Below, in pieces: positions 23,316 through 32,700 of a stretch of 64,000 bases of DNA. The notes beneath the pieces were generated by a model. The model was not told where the DNA came from and did no database searches. It was given only the letters and a program-made list of their open reading frames with translations. Made by a program: the position numbers and the translations under genes. Source of the DNA: Penicillus capitatus (lineage: Eukaryota; Chlorophyta); NCBI GenBank assembly GCA_965649825.1, contig OZ287705.1, forward strand, positions 930,001-994,000, in the 5' to 3' direction. Position 1 is the first letter of the stretch, and each line of letters starts with the position of its first letter.

Positions 23316-24764
23316 CTACCACAAAATGAAGTTCTCACTGGCGTTTCCTTTTGAACACTCCAGACAGGGATTCTGCTCGAATCCAGACTTGTTTAACAAC
23401 TGGCGCACCTAGTGGAAAAGTGATCAAGGTATGTGATTCGACTAAAGTAAATGGTGTCGTACTTTCACCACCAACTCGTAATTGGTAATTTTGCCGTCTT
23501 TAACCTTCTTCTTATGTCGACCCACAATTCGCACGACGCTGTGTGAAAGGGCCCCAAATGAACGGCCATCCATTCCTGCAGGGCACGCATTCATCCTCCT
23601 ATCCTATGGTATTCGATGTAAGGATGTCCAGACCTGTAACATCGGCAGATGTCTCGTGAGATTGACATCCCGTGATCAAAATTCCTAGGAAAGAGATATG
23701 AAGTGTAATAGCTGTGCTAAGACCGAGAAGCTGTCACCTTTGTTGGGATCCGTCTGTTCAGCTTCCGGCGGTTTTGTACCTGGTGCCACATAGTGAATGT
23801 GTGCACTCTGCTGGGGATCCAAATCTCGTTTCTTTACAGCCAAAGCAGCATTACTTGCATCGTCGCCATGAATGTCCAGCAAAGTGGATCTGAAACTCAT
23901 GGTTTTCCTGTAAAACACGCATACGTTGTATAAGGGCCCAAAATATAAAGAGTCAGCAGTTTGAAAGTCATGGACGGGATAGGGGCAAATGACAACGGGG
24001 CTTGCCTGATGTTCTGCGGATTTGCAGGTTTAATGTCTGGCTTCTGTTCCTGCATCATCCCAGCCATTGTATCTAAATCGATTGAACGATTCTTCTTTTC
24101 TTTCGCATTCTTCAAGACGTCGGACTCCGCTAACACTTCGTCGACAGAAATGCCACGGTCGCGAACTTTCATCCTACGACTTGTTGCTGTCCCATGTTCC
24201 CCAGCGATAACAATCTCCTGGTGATCCAGCATTCCTCCACTATGGCAGCAATCCGACACCATTGTAAATTTCACCTCTGTCCACAGCAATGAATCATAAC
24301 GGCAACAGAGCACATGTAAACGAACGTTCATTGAGGTGTGAGAGAATATCACGCAAATCGTCATCAATAATGAGATTAAGATCTGTTGGACACAGAGCCT
24401 CGTCCATGCCATCTTCTTCATAGTCTCCATCAGGATCTGCAGGTACTTGCACACCATGTCCACTGAATTGAAAGAAAACGATGTCTCCAGGTTTGGACAT
24501 GCGGACGATGCGGATAAGTTCTTTTTTGATGTTCTTCCCCGTGGGACGTGCATACCCTTCGCCCGTGTCCACCAGAATCTTAATATTTGCTTCGTCAAAA
24601 CCGAAATGGCTTGTCAGCAACTCTTTCCAATTCTGAACGTCGTTGGCGCAGCCAGACAGCTCTGCTTTCGTGTTGGGGTAGTTACAGCCAACAAGTAAAG
24701 CGCGTTTCGTCCCGTTGTTTTTTGCATGTGACGGAACATGCGTCTTGGAATGTCCTCCGCCCAT
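23316..24764 (-). CDS. Metacaspase, plant type II-like
   Basis: This is a caspase-fold cysteine protease cleaving after Arg/Lys. The ATG at 24764 opens MGGGHSKTH, then KRALLVGCNYPNTKAELSGC and PTGKNIKKELIRIV, both typical of type II metacaspases. The catalytic His is in FFQFSGHGVQVP, and DGMDEALCPTDLNLIIDDDL follows. An intron near 24300 precedes the catalytic Cys segment FTMVSDCCHSGGMLD. A charged linker of about 120 residues separates the p20-like and p10-like parts, and later exons give GILITGCQSHETSADV and KITNYELVVKV. The last exon has FEQNPCLECSKGNASENFIL and stops at 23316-23318. Both catalytic residues are present. The start at 24764 excludes a longer upstream frame that looks like leader. 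Confidence 0.85.
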
Positions 24765-25351
24765 TTGAGCGTTTTGAAAACGACAGACGCAGCTGTGGGA
24801 GTATCGTGACAAATGGCAAAAACGGTCGCCTGTGCTGTAACATCCACGTTTTCTACGTTGACAAGACAGGATATGCTGTCTGAGCTTTTTTTTCAATACT
24901 GTATCAAAGTATAAAGCATCTGTAAGCATCGTGCGGTTCGCGAAGATGAAATAGTAGAGAGGAACATGGCGACAATAAGAACAACAGAAGATGCTGCTGT
25001 CTCTACAACAGACAATACCAATCCATAGTTCGGACGCTCTTGTAGACACGGAACGTCCACAGGTGTTTCCTGTCTCACCAACACGAACCTCGTTCGTCAC
25101 GTTCGTCACTTCACGCTACGGTTCCGACTTGGGCGACATCCTTTCTCTCCATGCAGAAAGATACATTTAATCTGACAATAGAAACGAAACGGCGAATTCA
25201 GTTGCGTTTCGTTTCTCAGCGATTCTGTCCGTTCTCGGAATGCAATAAACGGACGAAATGATTGAGAAACGAAACGCAACTGAGTTCGCCGTTTCGTTTC
25301 TATCGTCAGAGCCTAGAGTTTTGTCGAATCGCTTTCTCGCTACAGCTGATC
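24765..25351. promoter_or_regulatory. Divergent intergenic region with a large inverted repeat
   Basis: These 587 bp lie between the metacaspase start and the Cys-rich gene start. The left part is AT-rich and the frame upstream of the metacaspase ATG is open, so part may be 5' leader. The right part is dominated by the inverted repeat at 25171-25310, which lies 41 bp from the plus-strand ATG. Confidence 0.5.
25171..25310. repeat. 48-bp near-perfect inverted repeat with 44-bp loop
   Basis: Arms 25171-25218 and 25263-25310 are reverse complements at 46 of 48 positions. The arms are built from GAAACGAAACGG-like units. The loop holds a smaller nested palindrome (GTCCGTT...AACGGAC). It could form a cruciform or transcript hairpin, or be a foldback/MITE-like element; I see no clear target-site duplication. 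Confidence 0.85.
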
Positions 25352-26144
25352 ATGTCGACGTCACAGGAGATTGCTAGTGCTGCGCCATCTCGTTGTGCAT
25401 GCTGTGGCCGACAGATCCGAAGCGCACGCTTCACGTTCTGTCAAATGCATGCCATGTGCCGCAAGATCGCCAACACGGCACTGCACTTCGACGGTCATCG
25501 TGTCGTGCCCTGCGCGAACGTTCTCGAAGCCATGCACACTTTCTATCGATCGGGCGTCCTCAGTCAGTCCACGGCGGCGGAAATCGCAAGACGTCATCCG
25601 CAAGAATACGACAGTGCGTTCGCATCCAGGTAAACTCTTCTATTCTTTTCTCTTCTCTTACGTCGCTTAACTAACCGTTTTCCTGTAGATTAAACCAAAA
25701 CGCCAAGACGCTAACCCCGTCCACTGGCGTGACGAATCGAAGAGAAGAGTGCTTCGTGTGCAACATCGTAGGTGACGATCCTTACGTCGCGCTCGGCTTC
25801 GACCATCTGGATATGGCCATCCATGCATTCAGGTAAGTGTGTCTTGTGTGTGCGGTTACTAATGTGTGTTTGTTTGCAGATACGCGTTATACTCAGCAGC
25901 GAAGCTGGCGGTCGGAGAGAGAGTCGCTTCGTTAGGAGAGCTGGTGGAGAGAACGGGAGATGGCGACAGTCGTGCAGCGATACCGAGAGGACCAGTCCTG
26001 GAGAGCGACAACATGCTGGTGGCCAACATGCCACAGCACGCGGGGATCGCGGTTGACTTGAGGGGAGGCGCGGAAATAACTTCGCGTCCTAACCTGAGGT
26101 CGCTGGTTCCCCTTCCAGTGCCATACGAGACGCCGTCGCCGTGA
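25352..26144 (+). CDS. Uncharacterised Cys-rich protein, three exons
   Basis: The start is ATG 25352. Exon 1 encodes a zinc-site-like cluster, CACCGRQI, followed by more Cys and His residues at regular spacing up to VVPCANVLEAMHTFYRSG. Introns GTAAAC...CTGTAG (about 25631-25688) and GTAAGT...TTGCAG (about 25832-25880) join in phase 2 both times. Exon 2 adds another CxxC (ECFVCN). Exon 3 is helical and then Gly/Pro-rich, ending at 26144. The spacing of the Cys/His residues suggests a compact zinc-binding fold, but it does not match a RING, PHD or LIM pattern I can name. Confidence 0.6.
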
Positions 26145-26367
26145 CATTACCTATCGACGCGGTCCATTGATCCGCGGATGTCGCTTCTGGGAAGCAATGG
26201 ACGCTGTCGAAGAAGCTGCCGATGCAGCCGAGATCGGCACAGGGCGGCGTCAAGATCGACAGACACCGACATGGATACTGCCTAACAATGAACATGCCCA
26301 CTTGCGGAACAACTTTCGGTGTTGTTCGGATAAACATTCATGCTTCTGTCAGGTGCCGTCGTCCTGC

Positions 26368-26525
26368 TGTTCTGATGGAATACGATGAGAATAATCCAGA
26401 GAAAATGAACATTAAAACGGACGCGCTGGATCACAGGATTGTAACTGCGATCTGTACGTTTCACAAAACGAACAGCCTACCGCGAACGCGCATTCCTTTA
26501 CCCTTTCGAGCGAATTCTTACAACA
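26368..26525 (+). repeat. Solo LTR of the same family as the 28-34 kb retroelement
   Basis: This stretch of about 158 bp matches the LTRs of the full element closely, with scattered substitutions and small indels. It begins TGTTCTGATGG and ends ACAACA, and is flanked by the 4-bp direct repeat CTGC (26364-26367 and 26526-26529). This is the signature of LTR-LTR recombination after an older insertion. Confidence 0.85.
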
Positions 26526-26532
26526 CTGCACG

Positions 26533-26601
26533 GGGAGAATCCGTGGTTTCGAAGGTGCCGTCGACGTGAACGAGGCGAATCTGTGGTTTCGAAGGTGCCG
26601 G
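26533..26601. repeat. 41-bp-spaced direct repeat
   Basis: Two copies of a stretch of about 24 bp containing TGGTTTCGAAGGTGCCG lie 41 bp apart just right of the solo LTR. Function unknown. Confidence 0.6.
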
Positions 26602-26761
26602 TGACCAGTGAATTTCTCACGGAACAAGCCAAGGATTACAGAGAATACATAAATCACACACAGTCGACAGTCAAGAGTTTGATAAATAAGGGATAGAAGA
26701 AAAAGCAGCACAGGACGATGTTTCGATTGAGATCACTTAATACTATAAGAATCAGGAATCT

Positions 26762-29700
26762 CTATTTTTCAGCAGACTTTTGGCTTTCAGAGAAACTTCG
26801 ATTAAATTTTTCCACTCCAGCTTGAATAATAGTAAGGTAGTTTGCCCTTCCATGTTGTTTTTCCATTTCCTTCATTTCTAGGCCATACTTAGCGAAGACT
26901 TCTGGGAGACTGCCAGTATCTTCATATTCATCATCCTACAACAAAACATGATCACAAGGTCACAGAGCATACAGGAGTCGAACATCAAGGATCCGTAGAG
27001 TGAGAACGGTATTGTTCAGCTCGGTCAAGCTGACTCCTTCAACAATAACTTCTCCATCTTTACGGCAGAGCACCTCCTTTGCTGTATGCGTGTAGAAAGG
27101 CGGGAGAAGATGGACGACATCGTTCTGGTCGACAACGCGGAAACTCTCCAGCAGTGTGTCATTGTAGATGCGAGCAAAGGCGGCGTTTCCCACACGCGGG
27201 GCACCGAAGTTCATCATTGCAATTGCTGGGCCACTTCCGTCCTTATTCCTGCAAGAAGGTCACACAAATGACAACATGTGTGCTATCAGAAACGATTCTC
27301 ACTTTCGATTGCAAGACTCAAAGGCACAAAGCGTTGCAAGGGCTCCACCAAGAGAGTGGCCCGTCAGACAGATATTCCAATCAGCCTTCCATTCTGTGAT
27401 ATCGTAGATCACTTGCAGCAGCACTTCTCTGACGGACTCGTAGGCTTGCAAGAATCCGCTGTGAACTAAGATGCCTGTGTCCTTCAGGGCTGCAGCCGGT
27501 TCAATGACGTATTTGTCTTGACAGGTGGTTCCAAGTCTTGCACGATAGGCTTTCAAATCGAGGAGAATGTCCTTGAAGTTGAACTCCTTCACCTTGCCTG
27601 TTTCCGTTCCTCTGAATGACACAAGAAGTGTCTTCTCGGCAATGTTGCCACGGACCCAAACCTGCATCTCGGCATCACTTCACAGAGAGGAGGACAGGGA
27701 GCTGTTTCCTTACTTGTGTGTCTGTGGAAGGAGCGTTGATAAAAGCAAGAGGATCCATTGTCAAGTGTCCATATTGAAGAACCCAAGACAATTTGGACAA
27801 AACACTCGTTTCTTGTTGAACAGATCCTGTTCCCACCAGCCAACTCTTCGCATCTCCTTTGACAATTCCTGTCTCTTGGCACAGCTCTAGAGAAAACGTT
27901 GCAATGCAACAGTCGGCATCGGAATCTGCAACGCTTACGTTGTTCTGATGGAATACGATGAGAATAATCTAGAAAAATGAACATTAAAACGGACGCGCTG
28001 GATCACAGGATTGTAACTGCGATCTGTACGTTTCACAAACAAACAGCCTACCGCGAACGCGCATTCCTTTACCCTTTCGAGCGAATTCTCACAGCATGGT
28101 TTCGGAGCGAGGTTTGCATGGCCTGCTCCTCTTCGGATTGAGCCTATTCTGGGTGACTGCACTATGGGGTCACCAATCTGCTGACCTTTCAGATGTCAGA
28201 AAGACCACACTTGAGACTATCCGACACTTCGTACACGGACAAGGCGACTGGACAGACGACTACATTTTCGGTATAAAAAGGAATCTGGATCTACAACTGC
28301 TCCACGAAACAGGGGAGAGAAAGGCCGTGGCAGTAATCTTGTATTGCACAACAAACAAGTGTGACAGCATCTCGGAACGGCTCAGGACAATGAGCACCGA
28401 AAAAAATTCACACATGGAAGACTGCATGCACTACATAAAGGGACACAGTGAAGAACACGAGGATCTTGGAGGACAGACGCAAAAAACGATCATTGATGCG
28501 ATCGGTGAATGTCCAAACAGCGTCATCGTATACGATGCTCTACAGGGAATGACCCTGAGTGAGGCGAAGGTTCTTGTCAATGTTCTGTCAGAGGGAGGAT
28601 CACTTACTTGGGACGGAAAAACGATAAAAACCACAAACAGTTTGCTTTTCTTAGTAGTGAGTGGGACACAATCCGATAGGGAATGGCGACCGAAGGAGCT
28701 TCTAGAGACAGCGCGACACCGAGTATATGAAATGATCGTCGGGGATAGCGAAGACAACGAAACCCGTGTCTCGATCGCAAGGGCCCTACGTCGAAGATTT
28801 GAAGAGGCTGTGCCGATCTCCCAAGATGATTATCAGAGGGCCCGGGTAGATGAACCGGAGGCGATGGTCGAAGAGTCTACAGAAGGCCCAGCCAAGGCCG
28901 AGGAACCAGAAGTGATGATAGAGGAATCTAGAGAGAGCCCAGAGCCAACGCGTGAGGAAAGCCAAGCATCAATGGAAACACCGGAACAAGAAGCAGTGAC
29001 AGAGACGACTCCGGAAGATGTCTTCAATATGCGAGGAGTTGAAGACGCTCTGCCTCAAGCTGAGTGGCCGCTCACAGTGGAACCAGGGGAGGTTACGCCA
29101 GAGATGGGCTTTCAAGAACGCGCCTTCAACGTATTAACACAGTCGGTATTGACAATGGGAATACACGGAATCGTCAATTGGATGGTTGGAGGACGGGTTA
29201 CCGCAGCAGTATCATCACCTGGGATAATCTCCGCCTTCACCGCAGCGACCCTCAACAACATGCCAAAGAAAGAAAGTAAAATGGAACGGGACATGAAGGT
29301 TTTCCTCCGAACGGCTCACGAATTCATGAAATTGATGAATCACACCGCGGAAGTGGGGGAGAAACACAAGAAGCCAACGATCGGGAGCGACGACAGGATG
29401 TCGGACGATATGGCGGATGAAATGAAGAAGACGTTGCACAACATCAAAGGCCACATGGAAAACATCACATCCATCCTCGACGAATGCGCATGTGACGACA
29501 TAAACGACGGATGGAAAACTAACCGAGGAGAAGAAACCTGGATAGAGAGAATAGTCACGTGGATCCTCGGCGCTCGAGATAACATGGTGACGTGGACCGT
29601 TGGAGTCTTGTGGGATATATTCGGCTGGCCGGCCCTGCGAGGGGCATTGATAACGAAGAATGGTTGGCAACTGCTCGGAGTCATGATTGTCCTAGGGAAG

Positions 29701-32700
29701 ATCATAAACTGGATTGGATCGATCTTCGCATGTTTGGCGAGGAAGATAAGAATGGTAATAGGCATCGTTCGAGGCCTATGGTGGACAATGAGATTCGCAT
29801 GGTTTTGCCTAAGATTCGATTGGGAAGGCCTAAAAGGTTTATGGACGTCCAGAAAGGAGGGACACACGCAGCAGCCTCAGCCTCAGCAACCGCATCAGCC
29901 TCAGCCTCAGCAACCGCAACCGCAACCGCCTCAAAGAGAAGAAGAAATCGTGACTATAGGTGATGCGAGACAGGAACGTATGATGCAAGAAGTCAGAGAA
30001 GAGATTCGCAATCTCACAGAAGGTGTTGCGCGAAATGCAGAAGAGATGGAGGAAAGGGTAATCAATCAACAACGGATGATGCAAGGCACGATTGAATCAA
30101 GCCTCCAAACTTTAAATCGAAGAGTGGAAGAGTTGGACGACAGAATTCGAAGGGATCCACAGGCGCCAAGGCAACAGGCACGAGCCCCATCGATGAATGA
30201 CTGGATTGAAGCGGAGAGAAGGCATCTGGGAGGTGGTATGACAGATCATGACCGCAGACGACTTGAGAGGCAGTATCGGAGAGTGCAGGAACATGTGCAA
30301 AGGCAACCACAAGGAGGAGTGGGAGAAATACAACCAGACGTACATATCGACCAAGTCAAAAGGCAACAAGTTACATTCGGTCCAGCGATCCAAGATCTGC
30401 AAAGAATGTTGCCCAAAGGAAAGGAAGATATTAGCCAGTTTGCGATTCGGTTGACGACTTTAATGGACAAGATCCGACATCCAGAGAAGTACATGGTCGC
30501 GTTCGAACGCGTTTTTAATATTGCCCATCCGAGAATCCAAGCCCAACTTAGGACGCTTGGCTGTGACAACGCCCAAGAGTGGTCACGGGTTCGAAGAATC
30601 TTACACGAGTTTACATCTGATGGACGAAGCGCGCCAAGAATTCCGTTCCCCGGCAGACAACAGGTCAAATCAAATGGAAACGGATATTTGTGCGAACACT
30701 GCAAAACAAGAGGGCACTCAGCGAGGGATTGTCCACGCAGAAGCACAAAGAGAGTGGCCAAAGACCGTGTTTCTCAGACAAACGTAGTACAGACAACCGA
30801 TACAGAAACGGGGACAAAGCAAAAAAGGTTGATCCGATACAATCTTCCTTTGAAGATTGCTGGCATTCCCAACAAGATTTCGTTCTTGTTGGACACCGGG
30901 GCAGAAACCAATGTTTTGTCGGAATCCTTGGCTAGAACCCATCAGTTTGTCTTAGAAACAACGTCGACCAAAGAAGTAACTGGATTTGACAATAGCACGA
31001 GTAAACCTTTAGGAGAAGTCACGTTAGATTGTTCTCTTGGCGACAAGGAAACAAAACTCTCGTTCTTAGTATGCAAGGGGGTGACAAAGCCAATTTTGGG
31101 GTTAGAAGCTTTACAAACGCTAGGCCTCCGTTTAGATTGCGAACAAGATTGTGTTTTTGATAGTGACGGTAGAAAGATTCTTATTCACCAGGTATCATTG
31201 CCAAAAAACTGACAGAGGAGCCTGTTTTTCAGCAGGCGACAAATAATCAAAGAGAAAAGGGGGATGAAATCAAAAAGCTAATTCTCATAAGTCGCAATTG
31301 GACAAAAAAGGGGAAAAGGAAACAAAAAGAAGTCTCAAGTGCTGGTTGCCTCCATGTAACAGAGGAGATCAAACCGGAATTTTTTCCTTTTAAAAGAAAT
31401 GGGTGGCTCATCTTTGTGGCAGGAAGGAGTATAGTTTTAGGGCCTTTTAAGAGTAGAAGAATTATCTTACCTTTTAGATTTTCCGAAGACATAGAATGGA
31501 AAGCAATTTTTGACTGCACACAAAATAAAGGAATATTCTGTCGTTGCAAGATTTACACAAATGGGCAAATAAGCATAGTAATCTTCAACCAAACTGATGT
31601 TCCACAGCATATCACAAGCAAAATGAAGTTGGTCTGTGGAAAGGTGAACATAGATTGGATTATCGATGTTAACGGGGTGAAGCATGCATTAAAGAACGAT
31701 ACGAAGAAAATACAAATGGTGACGAGTTCAGTAGATAAGCACGACACGATGAGTTTAGTACAGAGGTTAAAAGGCATGTTCCCGAATGTTTTTTGTGACA
31801 AGGTTAGATCAGCTAATGAGAGTTTACTACGTATTAGAGTTAGCGAAAGGGATCTATTATGGAATTTTGAGCCTAAACCTTGCTGGCGAGAAAACTATTT
31901 TTCCGATTTGACCGAAAAAGAGATTACCGAAGAGATAGAGTCGTTACTTGAAGAAGAAATCATTCGAGTGTTATCCACGGAGGAAGCCATTCATGCAGTC
32001 GTGGCACCTTTGAACTTTTTGAGAAAACCAAATGGGAAAATAAGACCGACTATTGACTTCAGAGATATCAACACATATCTAAAAGGGAGTCAGGGTGGCA
32101 CAATAACCCCGGTAGCTGACGCAATTAGTAAAATCGATCCTAGTTGGACTGTTTTTAATATTGTTGACGTGGTTCATGGGTACGGTTCAATACCAATAGA
32201 CGATAGTCTGTCTAAGTTTTTTGCAGTGCATTGGAAGGGGGTAACATATGGTTTCCGTAGACTTCCGCAGGGTGTTAACATAAGTCCGGAGCTCTTTAAT
32301 AATAGAATGACTCACATTCTGCAAGGACTAGACGTGATAAGATATTTTGACGATATATTAGTGGGTGGAGAAACAGTGAATGATCTCTTTGAAAAGACTA
32401 GGCTGCTATTACAGCGTTTTGATGAATATGGTCTGACGATCAACATACAAAAATGTGATTGGTTCAAGAGCTCCGTGAGTTTTTTGGGTACAGAACTGAA
32501 TAATGGCACCATCAACCCATACCACAAGCTGCAAGCCATTTTACAGAAGTTGCCAAGTATAGAATCACGCCATGACGTTCAAAGAGCAGTGGGGCTGTGT
32601 CAACAAGTCGCACCATATTGCTACAAATACACATATGTCATGAATGAGCTGAAGCCGTTTCTTAAAAGAGAAAATAATGATTACAAACAAGCGAATAAGA

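Noticed and set aside
26541-26598. TGGTTTCGAAGG repeats as a tRNA B box or second primer-binding site
   Set aside because: No A box at the right distance and no LTR directly before it.
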